64,000 bases of DNA from Macropodus opercularis (lineage: Eukaryota > Chordata > Actinopteri > Anabantiformes > Osphronemidae). Below the pieces are notes generated by a model. It worked only from the letters and a program-made list of their open reading frames with translations. It did not search any database and was not told the DNA's origin. Made by a program: the position numbers and the translations under genes. The DNA lies in contig CM061090.1 in the NCBI GenBank assembly GCA_030770545.1, positions 9,255,501 to 9,319,500 of the forward strand. Reading direction: 5' to 3'. Below are positions 1 to 10,307 of this stretch, in pieces; position 1 is the stretch's first letter; every line of letters starts with the position of its first letter.

Positions 1-424
1 AACTAATTAAGAGAGCTCCAAAAAACAAAATAGTGTTAAAATGGTGAGTGTGTACAAAGAGCTGAGGAGGACCACTATTTACTAATTATTGACTTCTCTC
101 ACACTGTAGTCATGTTTAAAATGGTGCATCCCTTTTTCTTTGTATAAAAACATAATGAAAATGATCAGACTCTAGCAGATATTAATACTGGGCCAAAACA
201 ATCTCAGACAAACAAATAAATGTTTCACTGTGTATTTTTAAATTAAAAAGATGTGAAAAAGAAAAAAACACAGATGGCAAAATCTAGCACCTGCTTCCTG
301 TCATAGGATTTAAGAGTAGGTTGCAGCCAGGTGCCCTTGATAAACTGATCATCAGCAGATGTGCAGGCCTCTATAATAGCGGAGTTTTTGCAGTTTGCTG
401 CTCTGGAACATTTAGATGTGATAA
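1..424. other. No gene seen; AT-rich flank
   Basis: AT-rich single-copy-looking DNA upstream of the Tc1 relic. Short A and T runs only. The last 100 bases may still belong to the non-coding 5' part of the transposon, but I could not align them to anything I recognise. Confidence 0.5.
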
Positions 425-765
425 CACCAAAATGGAAAGACATGAGCACTGGTAATAGTTGCTGCACATCAATCTGGAAATGGTTATGAAACTATTTCCA
501 AACAGTCTGAAGTTCAACGTTCTACAGTAAGAAAGATTTTTCCTAAGAGGAAAGCATTCAACGCACTTGCCAGTCTTTTGAGACGTGAACGTCCCAGCAT
601 GTTTAGTGCAAGGTCACACCATGCAATGCTGAGATCGTTTCGACTACTGGCCTCACTGAGTGTGTTAAAAGCTAAACCCAGCTGAATTAGAAAGACCGAA
701 CAAGTGATGACGTGACAACGCACCTTCTGTCTAATAAAAAACAGTAAAACTGCAAATCACAAGGT
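425..765 (+). mobile_element. Tc1/mariner transposase fragment, N-terminal half, dead
   Basis: Remnant of a fish Tc1-like cut-and-paste transposon, encoding part of the DNA-binding region of the transposase. One frame from about 452 to 658 reads VAAHQSGNGYETISKQ, then a helix-turn-helix-like STVRKI, then a basic segment (RRERPS) and SARSHHAMLR, which follow the order of the paired-type HTH domain and GRP(S) linker of Tc1 transposases. After an in-frame TGA near 686 the match resumes with IRKTEQ and further on with LLSNKK. The start region around 433-455 has lost several codons compared with the family, about eight codons are missing near 645, and the catalytic DDE half is absent. No terminal inverted repeat or target duplication was found. 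It cannot encode an active protein. The family assignment rests on remembered consensus patterns; I am fairly sure of it. Confidence 0.8.
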
Positions 766-2385
766 GGAGGAACATCAGCCTACAAGCCCTGCCGAGCGCT
801 CCTGTCGCAGCGCCGCTAGCCGGCCTGCAAGCGCTTATCAAGCTGTTCATTAATGTTTTCATATTTGTATTACTGCCAAGTAAGAACAAGTTGGCTGCTT
901 GCGAAAAGAGGTCCATCAACAGAAGCAGTTTATTAGACGACAGGGTATTAAAAGCAGCCAATAAAGCAGCTACCAGCCTGCATTTCAGTGGAGGAAGGGC
1001 CTCTTACCGGGTCTTAGCAAACAAAAGGTGGTTGAGCTGAAGGCAAATTAGAATTGTTTGATGCATGTCACGTCTAATACTGATAATGAAGTATTTGTGG
1101 GATATAAAGCAAACTTTCCTACTGTGGTTTGGAAAGTGTAGGAGTAAGATTACCAACACAGCAAACACCTCGTGGCTGAACACAAAGGAAAGCGAGGTGT
1201 GGCTTGTGGCGGCGACGAGCCCGTGGTCAATGAGACGGAGCAGTACCTACTGATTTCACTCATGGTTTGTATTCCAGAGACCTGCTCTGGGAAATGTCCA
1301 CTCGCTGCTTCTCCTCATTCTGTGGCCTTAAATTCATTGTTTGTCAGCATTAGTCATCCTCTCCCCCTCTCGCCTCTCCTCTCATACCTTTCCTCGACCG
1401 CCTCGTTCCCCATCTCAACATGTCTGCGTTCTCCCAGGCGACGGCTACTGATCCCAAACAAAGGTACTGTATAGCTCTCCAACTGGCCTGAGGGGTAAAA
1501 GACTAAGAGAATGTAATGTATCTGTTTCAGCCCAGGCAGCTAGTGGGAACAAATATTGACATGTAATTTGTTTTTTTTCTTCTTTCCCCTCGGTCTGTGG
1601 GCAAACCTTCACTTCCATTACAGCTGTGAGGAAGAGTGGGAGGAAGAGTAGGTGTCTCCGGGGAAACCGACGTGAATGATATATATATTTTTCGTCTTTC
1701 TTTCTCCCGTTTCTGCTCTCGCTCTCTTCCCTCCCGTCCTGTGCTGCCTGTTTTTTTTTTGCTCACGCTCCGTTGTCGATCTCTCCGGTGAGAAAGCGAA
1801 GCCCTTTTCAACAAGGTAAATAACCATTAAAGGGTGAGTGAGTGGGAAAGAGGGAGATGGCAGGGGCAACAGAATGAACCACACAGAGCGAGAAAGACAG
1901 GGCGACGAGATGAAACTTGGAGAAGGTCATTTGTTGCTTTTTCAATATCCTCAAGCCCCCATGTCCCACCTTTTATTTCATCCTAGTGCCTATTTGTCTT
2001 TGTCCAAATTGTGTCTCGACTACAGCGAGGGCCTTTTACTATTCACGACTTGTAATATAGGAACACAATGGTTGCTCCTCACGAGGCTGTAAGATTTCTC
2101 ATCACATCTCTTTATTTATCTTGCCAGACCAGAGACACAGACGGAGGGATGAGGAGACAAAAAGACGCAAAATGCAGAGAAAAATAAGTGATTTCGTTTG
2201 ATTATTTAAGCACAATATCCTGTTCCGCCAGGCGTTAGACGTTGCTGTGGGTGGCAGTGACGCGACATATCCAAGGCCTAAGCCCGGCTGGCGCGCCGCT
2301 CTGCCTATCACACGTTGGACTCATTTTATTGATCACAGATGCTGCTCGTCGCTATGGTCGCTTTAACTCGGTTTGCCCTCTGTCT
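766..2385. other. No gene seen; small CpG cluster at 780-835
   Basis: The stretch just after the Tc1 relic (780-835) has about seven CpGs in 55 bases, unusually dense for this window, but no core-promoter motifs. The rest is mixed-composition DNA with pyrimidine-rich parts at 1360-1440 and 1690-1760. Nothing coding could be supported. Confidence 0.4.
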
Positions 2386-2620
2386 TGCCGTCTGCCTTTC
2401 TCCCCCATTGTGTCTGCCTCTCCCATCATCTCCATTACTTCTCCCCTTCATCCTTCTGCCTTTCCCAAGCGCCCCACTTCTCATCTTCCTCCATCTGCCA
2501 CCCCTCTCTGCATCTCCTTCTGCTACCATCCCTCCAACTCCCTCTCTTTGTCCACGACAGCTTTATCTCTCATCAGACATCCCTCCTCCTCCCCCCGTCG
2601 CTCTCTGAGAGTCCTTAGGA
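2386..2620 (+). repeat. Pyrimidine-rich (C/T) low-complexity tract
   Basis: About 230 bases in which the plus strand is dominated by C and T (runs such as ctcccccattg and cctcctccccccgtcgc). Open frames on both strands across it translate to Ser/Pro/Leu or Arg/Gly-rich low-complexity peptides and are not genes. Such tracts are common in fish introns and intergenic DNA. Confidence 0.7.
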
Positions 2621-3059
2621 GATACTTGTAGACGAGGCCGGGGCTCATGCACTTGGAGGTTACGAAGGAGACACTGCGAATCAAGTTCAGGGCTGTCCGA
2701 GTGTTTGCTCGACGTCAAAGCACCCTCGCTCGCTTTGTGGGTTTCATGAATAATTGATTAAATAATGGAAAATGTAATGAGGGAGATGTTTTAAAATTCT
2801 AATTCAAATCAAACAACTAGCCGTGGCATTCGCACGCTCTTCAATAAGCACATCTTCCGAGTGATTCGTTGAAGGACAGGGCCTTGCAACTGCAGAGTTC
2901 GATGAGGTGTCTGTGTGTGTTTCCACTCTACTTCAAGACTACGGCTCTACCAGGTTCACCATTCACGGTGCTTATGCTCCGCGTATCACGATCTGCGTGT
3001 GCTCCATCTAGAAAAACGCCCATGCGCGTCTCATCATACAGCCTCAGCAGCTCTGACTG

Positions 3060-3210
3060 CGCGTTTGTATCCGTGTGCTCTCATGTGCATGCCTGCGTCA
3101 CGCATGTCCGTTAATGTCATGCTCCACTGGCAGGCAGCGCCTGACGTGACGATCAGACGCCGGATTGGGAAGCGCACGGTATGGAAAACGCACGTCACAT
3201 CCATGTTGGC
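3060..3210. promoter_or_regulatory. CpG-rich patch with CRE-like half sites and an inverted CCAAT
   Basis: Within 150 bases there are three CRE/ATF-type half sites (GCGTCACG near 3095, TGACGTGACG near 3142, CACGTCACA near 3191), an inverted CCAAT box (GATTGGG near 3163) and many CpGs. This could be a promoter or enhancer. No TATA, no clear first exon and no direction is visible, so the call is tentative. Confidence 0.25.
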
Positions 3211-5354
3211 TCAGCCTGCCTGCAGCGCCTTCCTTCACTCCACTGCTTCTTTCATTCACTCTTTACTCATTTAATTCTACAGCTTCCTCTTTTTCCCCCT
3301 CTTCTCTGTTCCCTTCCTCTTGTCTTTCCTGGTTTCTTTCCCCTTCCATCACTCGCGCTATAATTTCACCTCTGCTGTGAATAACTCCCCTGCTCTCTTA
3401 TGCTCAGACCTTTTGGTCGCTCTCTCCAGTGCTGCCATGGCACAGTGCAGGGATCATTAGCGACTTAATGGAGGTAGCCATTTTCTGCAGGGGGGAATAA
3501 CAATGGCAATGAGCAGTATCCACCACTCCTCTGCCCTCCCCCTCCTCTCTGGCTCCATCCTTCCTCTCTCCTATCTTGTTGACTCTGCTTTCTCACCCTC
3601 TCTGTGCCTGCAGTGACAGTGACACTGAGAGCCGTGTGCACCCTGTGTAAGAGCGCCCTCCTGTCTCATTTACACTGATATTAGGCTGGGTATCAGGTAT
3701 GGAAGTACATGTATATGTGCGTGCGTGCTTGCTTGTGCGGGTGTGTGTCTTGACATGGGAGCGACCATCACTGCCAAATAACTGCATAAGCGCACTGTGG
3801 TGTGACACATCGGTGAGAACAAACGCAGATGGGATGCTTACACACTCACACACAGACACACACAGACACACACCCTCTCATGCACGATATTTTCAGTTCA
3901 TATTTCTTCATCTGAGCAACTGTGACAGTTTATTTTGGGAGATATTGTTGCATGGAGAAGGGGAGAAAGATGGTGATTCAGTGACACGCAGAATAGGAGA
4001 ATGTAATAAATTCCCACATATTCTCTCCACACACACACACGTGCACAAACAAATGCACAGCCCACAGACAGGCTGGGCTGCATGGTGTCAGCATTTTCAG
4101 TTTGTTATTACCATAACATGTGATTTAACTCTTCACCACTGGCTGAGGGGAAAAGAGTTTAACAGTAATCTAACAATGCCACAAACTTATGGTCATTTAC
4201 TCAAACCAAGCTTTATTTTCTCAATACACTGGTAGAGCAACAAAACTCTATTAACATCTTCCTAGTTACTGTCTTTTGTGACATTATTCAGGCACAGATT
4301 TTCAAGCCATCCTGTGACATTTATGTTGCTAATCCCGTTCTGTCCTGACTAATTATTTCTCAAGCTAAATATTCTACACATTTTCATCCAGAGTAGCTTT
4401 AGGAGGTTTATCAGCTGCTGCTTCTATGAGATGCGTTCAGGGACAGTTCAGAGAGTAGGCCATCTATGCTGCGGAGCCTGCAGGGACACCTAAGGCTGAA
4501 GGTGATCTGTGTTAAAAAGGCTCCAATGTCAACAAAAACATAAATAGAGATCTGAACCATACATTTGGAGATGTTTTATACTCTTACCAGACAAAAAAAT
4601 TACTTATTGGACTAAAACAACAACAGCATGTTAAAAGTCCGATAACTGCTAAGGACTACGGTGCATTTAGAGGTGCACACCATCCTGCAGAAGACAGACA
4701 GCAGATTAAGGATATAATCAGTGAAGTCCTTTCAAGCATAACATTCACAATTAAACTCCATTTAGGGTTAGGAAAATATGGTAGCGCTCAAAACACTGGT
4801 GGGTAGCTCCAGGCAGCTATTGTACTCCAAATCTTGTTGAACGCTCCCTCTGGCATGTGAATATGATTTTGATTTTAGAAATGAAAAAAAAAACTGTGAA
4901 ACAAAAAGCATAAAAGTTCTTTGAGGGCTCTACAGTATTTACCTACTGTAGCCATCATCTCTTCCCAGGGCTCTGTACAGTAACATGAAATTTTACTTCT
5001 GAATTACTGTAAGTGGCACATTTATTCATAGACTGTGATTTATTTGCCATGTGTCAAAGCATCATTTTGCAGATCTTGGCAGTTAAAATGACAAAACTAA
5101 CTTAAGATGTTACACAGTGTGTGTAACATCACATGTGTGATTATATGACATGCCTTTAACTTGTCCCCCACCTACAGCTGCACTACTAAGTGTCCACTCT
5201 GACAGACAGTGAGCACCCAGTCGGAAATAGTTGGCATTAAATATTCATGTTATAGATTTGGCTCATAAATATGAATAAGGCCTGTTGTTGTTTGCTGCAG
5301 TCCATCTGTGAGAAGATTCACAGAAAAGTACAGTGTGTTGTCATGTGCACCACA
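3211..5354. other. No gene seen; short CA-rich patches
   Basis: Pyrimidine-rich 3230-3420 and 3530-3600; interrupted CA repeats at 3841-3873 and 4028-4041. The long open stretch on the plus strand at 3699-4235 runs through these repeats, has no domain-like content and is rejected as a gene. Confidence 0.5.
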
Positions 5355-5373
5355 ACACACACACACACACACA
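5355..5373 (+). repeat. (CA)n microsatellite
   Basis: Uninterrupted CA dinucleotides, about nine units. Confidence 0.9.
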
Positions 5374-5864
5374 TGCAGATTTACTGACTCAGGTTGGTGC
5401 ACATGTACACACCCATGTCGAGACACACACACGGCGCTGCAGTGTGTCTGGCCTGACAAACTGCTACCACCCACCTCACTTCCCTTTATTTGCCCACTGT
5501 TATGCCCTGCGTCCCTCCACCTCTTCTCCATCCTGTCTTTTCCCTCCCCTCTTTAATACAAGCCTACCCTGCAGTTACACCTCCTCCTCTATCGCTGCCT
5601 GCCGCCACAAATCTCAGCAGCAAAAAGAATGAATGGACAGAGGGAGATGGTGGAAAACAGAGAAGAAGGAAATGTTAAAGGCAAGGGAGGTGTTAGTGGG
5701 GGTCTCAAACAGCAACAAAAGACCAGTGGGCATCCATCTCAGGCCTATCTGTTGACACAGGACCACTGAATGAGCAGCCAGCTGGCTGGATCAACATGGA
5801 TGAAAAATACTGGCCAGAGCAGGAACAACAACCACAGCAGTAACCGGAATGACAACAGTTGCTC

Positions 5865-5880
5865 AAAAAAAAAAAAAAAA
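5865..5880 (+). repeat. Poly(A) run, 16 A
   Basis: Sixteen consecutive A. It lies just before an A+C-biased stretch (5930-6130). No recognisable retroelement body precedes it, so it is not called a retroposon tail. Confidence 0.9.
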
Positions 5881-7405
5881 TGAATATAAACAACCGAGAC
5901 ATCTGCAAAAAAAAAGCACCAGCTCACTGGCAATCACAACTCGCAACAATACAAGCCCCCAAAGAGGGAAGGATCACACCTACTGCAGCAACTAATACTT
6001 CTAAGACACCAACAAGCACAACCACCTACACAACAGAAGCTCTACAGACAAAAATAATGCACATGTACAGTACAACCATAGCAACAACTGCAGCAGGAAA
6101 ACCCATCTCCAACCTTCACCCACATCACCAACAATTGTCTTCTGTCATTTTTGCTCCCAGTTTCGGTTTCATGCGAGTTTGTTGGGTTTATTTTTTCTAA
6201 TTTCCCCACTCAGCCTCCTTTCTCCAAAATCGCTCCGTCTCTCTCATCCTTTTCGCAGCTGCGATGGTGTGAGCATCTCAAAACCCCAGCCAAAGATTTG
6301 CACGAGGGGGCAAGCGGCACCCCATCATTTCTCTGCTAAACCCGCTCATCTTCCCTCTCCATCTCGCCTCTTTCCTTCACTCCACACAGCCATCAACCAC
6401 TAGCAATCAACCGAGATCTCCAGAGAGCACAGAGAGGAGGGAGCAGAGAGCATGGAGAGCTGGAGGAGGAGGAAGAGGAGGAAAATTGAGGAAACAGGTG
6501 GCAGAGTGCAGCTGCTTGACATTTAAGGCTAGGGCTGACTGGACTTTCTGGGCACTGATGGTATTGGCACTGATTTGATTCAGGCCTATTTAACATTTAC
6601 GGGTCACAACATATGTTCTAATGTTAATGTTAACCTTAAATGTTACTAAAATATTAGTATTCACAGGTCCCAGCAGACTCTCTATTTGCTGATTAGACAT
6701 TAAAGGTTGAGAGAAGTAAGACTCACGGATGAAAGTGTGATTTAGTCCTGGAGCTTAGACTGATCACAGTAACCCACTTGTGTTCTTTAATGCCACAATA
6801 TCTACTCCTTTAGCCACTGGGACACAGCAGAATCAAGTAATAACTAGCAGCAATTCCTACTGAACACGACAGCAAACAAATCATCAGATGATCATCAGCC
6901 ACATTTCCCTTTCCTATATTTGTACATCTTTTTATCCCAGTTTTGTTCTCCACCACATCCCATCTTCTGCTAAACGCTCCACAATATAGCTTGGGGTTGT
7001 ACAGTGTGTGTAATGTACAATGGATTCACATGTTGCCAGTGAAAATAAAATATCCTCTACAGATCATATTTGCAGACCTTTGTGGAATCAAGATGGGTCA
7101 TGATTCTCTGCAAATGCCTCGTTTCACATCACACCTGTTGATGACTCTAAAACTGTTAATTGTCGTGGATTTTAAATTTGCAATCCCAGCAGAATCTCCC
7201 TAAATGTTTTCTCCAAAATCACAATCAGTATTTAGAAAATCACAATTTACTGTGCTGAACTGAAAAAACAATGACAATATCAGCTTTTTATCAACACATT
7301 TCGAACACAAGTACAGATTGTTTCCCATAAGTTTCATCTCATTTACTTTGATCTGTTGGCTGCACCAAAAACCGATAGCCTTCAGACAAGAATTTTCCTT
7401 TTCAG
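5881..7405. other. No gene seen; A+C-biased block at 5930-6130
   Basis: At 5930-6130 the plus strand is strongly enriched in A and C, with few G and T, so one frame stays open and reads as a Thr/Ala-rich low-complexity peptide. A purine-rich block follows at 6420-6500. The remainder is AT-rich, without recognisable repeats. Confidence 0.45.
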
Positions 7406-7459
7406 TCTAGCTGGGCCATAAATGTTTAAGGCGACACTGAGGATGGAGGAGGTTGTGCA

Positions 7460-7909
7460 ATGATGGAGCAAATCGGTGAGGGAGGACTGAGATAAGAGCA
7501 GTGAGGGAAGCAGAGAAGGCCGGAGCAACGAGAACCGACGAGGGTTGATCTCTATTGATCACCACAGACAGCTTCATTATCAGCACTTACTGGACACGTG
7601 GTGAATTCACAACCACTTCTCCTGTGTGTCTGGGTCTACACCTCCTGAACCCGCTGTCTAGACGAGCAACGACTTAGTTTACTGGAAACACTACTAGAAG
7701 AAGGTGAAGATGACTGTATCCCCTTTATATTGAATTCTGGTCCTATGGTTGTTGTACCTGCGTTCACCTCACAGTATTCACCCCTGCAGGCTTTTCAGCG
7801 GCTGCGCATTCATGCATTAGTGAGAGCAGCTGTTGAGACATCTCTGCGAGAGCTGGAGAAGGTATTGAACGCTGAAACAGGCCTGTCAGTGAACGAGACG
7901 AGGAAGTGA
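7460..7909 (+). CDS. Candidate two-exon small gene, unknown product (87 aa)
   Basis: Function unknown; I do not recognise the family. The model joins 7460-7475 (ATGATGGAGCAAATCG) to 7662-7909 across a 186-base intron. The donor is G|GTGAGG and the acceptor TCTAG|AC after a pyrimidine-rich stretch. The phases fit exactly (G + AC gives Asp) and the join removes an in-frame TGA upstream of exon 2. Exon 1 probably begins at 7406 after a strong acceptor (tttccttttcag), implying an upstream non-coding exon; an in-frame TAA at 7429-7431 makes the tandem ATG at 7460 the likely start. The predicted protein begins MMEQIDEQRLSLLETLLEEG, has a hydrophobic middle (PMVVVPAF near 33-40) and a charged helical end (LRELEK near 67-72). 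The sequence is not low-complexity, unlike almost every other open frame here. A possible donor at AAG|GTATTG (7861/7862) could instead lead to further exons. A pseudogene or chance frame is not excluded. Confidence 0.4.
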
Positions 7910-8158
7910 AGTACAAGAAACAAAATGGTCTTTTGTGAGCAATGCAAGAGCAAAGCCTCCCTCTGCTCTGCTCTGTTGATTTTACTGTTATTACAGTTTG
8001 TGAAGGCCAATATCAATATTAGTACAGAAAATACATTGCTCCATATCTTCAGATGTAACCTTCACACGAGAAGGATGGTTATTTAAACTCAGCTAGTATA
8101 CCGACGCACTCCAGTGAACAGTTTTTGCGTTTTAATATTTATAGTTTGCGTCTTTTTG

Positions 8159-8291
8159 TCTCGCGATCATAAACATCCTTCCTCACACTCACACTAGCTG
8201 GGAAATGTAGTTTACCGGAAAGACATGAACATGAGCAAAAGCCCCCCTACACACAGCATCCCAGCCCCTCCCTCCCGCTTCACGGCGGGAA
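8159..8291. promoter_or_regulatory. Compact housekeeping/cell-cycle promoter motif cluster
   Basis: Four motifs typical of TATA-less vertebrate promoters lie within 133 bases: TCTCGCGA (8159-8166, most of the TCTCGCGAGA element bound by BANP), AGCTGGGAAATGTAGT (8196-8211, whose reverse complement ACTACATTTCCCAGCT is the ZNF143/THAP11-type element), ACCGGAA (8214-8220, ETS core) and GGCGGGAA (8284-8291, E2F core). Direction is unclear. A possible donor for a plus-strand transcript is ACAG|GTGTGA near 8357. The cluster lies 250 bases after the stop codon of the candidate gene, so it may serve a neighbouring or antisense transcript, or be an alternative promoter. Motif identity is read directly; activity is inferred. 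Confidence 0.5.
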
Positions 8292-8409
8292 CCACACCTT
8301 CAGTAGTTCACCCCTGTAGTGCAACAAAAATACGATTACATTACTTACACAACATCACAGGTGTGAACTTTGAATGGCCTGTATAAGTTACGTCCTTGGC
8401 CACCAGTGC

Positions 8410-8419
8410 AATAAATAAA
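8410..8419 (+). promoter_or_regulatory. Tandem polyadenylation signal AATAAATAAA
   Basis: Two overlapping AATAAA hexamers, the first such signals downstream of the stop codon at 7909. They could end the transcript of the candidate small gene with a 3' UTR of roughly 520 bases. AATAAA also occurs by chance in AT-rich DNA, so this depends on the gene model. Confidence 0.35.
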
Positions 8420-8435
8420 CAGCGTAATGTTTCAG

Positions 8436-9522
8436 TAAATTGCTTTACTGTATTTATTGAGCAAATTAATACAATTCTTATGCCAGAGCACTAATTAACA
8501 TGTTACAACCACTATTGGCCATATTTGTTGAAGGCCAAACTCTTTTCTATAAGACGGTCATTGCCATTTAGCTGCTTCTCTTGATTCCAAGCTTAACTGG
8601 TGCACAGACACCATTTTTATTTAAATCTAACCACAAACTGCTACAGCATGAAACATAATGCGAGCCAATCCTGTTAAGTGATTAAACTTAGGTCCTTATT
8701 TACAAGCTTTAGCTGTACACTACATATGTAAATAATGCCAGTAGAATACAACAAGAAACATTTGATGACAAAATGTTCTGGTCTGCAGGATGGTGGATAT
8801 TGAAAAGGTCTTATTCACATCACATCTTGACATTAAGTAGAAAGGGCACATACAGTACATCACTGGTAACATAACAATACCTGTGTTCTATTCAGGACCA
8901 TGACAGGGAGCCAGCACACACACAGCAGCAGAGATCTGGGACCAGTGCGTCTAAATGAAACTTTTCATATTTACACCTGTGCTTTTCCTCCTGTGATGTC
9001 AGCGTGTCTTGAAATAACCAACTGTTAGTTACATCCAATCTAATCCAATCTACGGCGAATACTAGTACTTCTATTGCAACATGATACAGCCGAAGGATCT
9101 AAACAGTCCTATACTGGAAGAAAATATCTGAAACACTACACTGTAAACAATGATGGTAATCAAGGTAGTAAATGGCCAATTGTTGACTGAAAGCATGTCA
9201 GTGAAAGCAACATGCACTGGATTAGCTCTGGGTCTGTGTTTACGTCTTTCTCTGATCTGTTCCTTTGTGCGTTGAAACTTTGTCCACTCCACATCCAACC
9301 ACTACATCAGGGCACCATCCTGCATTATTACAATGCACTGAACAGTCAACAGGGTACAGATGTTTTTTTTCCTTTGAGCGTCCCCTCCTCCTGTCACCCT
9401 CTCTCTCCTTCCCCACACACCCTCTGCTTCATATCTTCCTTTCATTACCTGGAGAGGAAGCGGCGGAGGGGAGGAGGGAGGGCTTAAGATTGAAGGTAGT
9501 TAGTGGTTGCTGAAGTTAGAAG
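8436..9522. other. No gene seen
   Basis: AT-rich, non-repetitive to the eye. One short CA patch near 8916. No coding exon or transposon could be supported. Confidence 0.5.
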
Positions 9523-9544
9523 GTGTGTGTGTGTGTGTGTGTGT
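9523..9544 (+). repeat. (GT)11 microsatellite
   Basis: Eleven uninterrupted GT units, followed by a G-rich segment (aggtggggggtgaggtg). Confidence 0.95.
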
Positions 9545-9709
9545 GAGTGGAGGTGGGGGGTGAGGTGAGAAGGAAAGAAATGAGCAAAGGTTGGTGAGGT
9601 GTTGCCTTGGCAACGAGGAGCAAAGCCCTCGTTAGCCCAGCAGGTGCTAATAGAGATAACGAGGGGGTGTCGAGGGGGGAGCGGGCAGGACCAGAAACCC
9701 TATTTACAC

Positions 9710-10030
9710 CACTTTACTTCTCCCAGCATCCTTTGCTGTTGTCTTCTCCTCTTCCTCCCTGACTGTATACTGTGGACCTCACCCCCTTCCTCCCTAGTCT
9801 GTCTCCTTGTTTCTGATTCGTCTTGTCTTTTTTCCCCAGCTACTCCACTTTACCCATGTCTTCCCATCTCAGCTGCACCGGTTGCACTCATTTCAACAAC
9901 TACCGGCCCCATTTCTCCTCTTTCTCACTGTCTCTCCATTGCCACTTTTCTTCTCCGATCCATTTCGGTCTCGCTCTTTAAACCTCGTCCCCTTCCCCAC
10001 CCCTCCATCCTGTCCTCCATCCATCCGTAC
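9710..10030 (+). repeat. Pyrimidine-rich low-complexity tract
   Basis: About 320 bases with plus-strand C/T dominance, followed by a short (AG)n at 10089-10103 where the bias reverses to purines. Overlapping open frames on both strands translate to low-complexity Ser/Pro/Leu peptides and are not called genes. Confidence 0.65.
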
Positions 10031-10285
10031 AGTACTTCAAGAAGGATAGAAAATAAAGTCCTCCAGTTGCTCTCTAGATGAAAAAGGCAGAGAGAGAGAG
10101 AGAAGGAAATAAAAGCTGAGGAGACGTGAGGCCGAAGGAGAGAAGAAGACAGAGAGAGACACAGAGGGAGGACATTCAAATCAATACTTGTGTTTGTCAG
10201 GTTGTGTTTTTCTGCAGCCTCGTGTTTAGTCCTCCCCCCTCTGTCTATTCTTTCTCTGGATCTCTCCTGCTAAACACACACGCAG

Positions 10286-10307
10286 ACACACACACACACA
10301 CACACAC
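10286..10307 (+). repeat. (CA)11 microsatellite
   Basis: Uninterrupted CA units, preceded by a short imperfect CA extension from 10274. Confidence 0.9.

Noticed and set aside
3699..4235. Open frame of 178 codons on plus
   Set aside because: Much of it is the translation of interrupted CA repeats (His/Thr-rich); no domain or gene context.
4763..4774. Telomere-like TTAGGGTTAGG
   Set aside because: Under two units; expected by chance.
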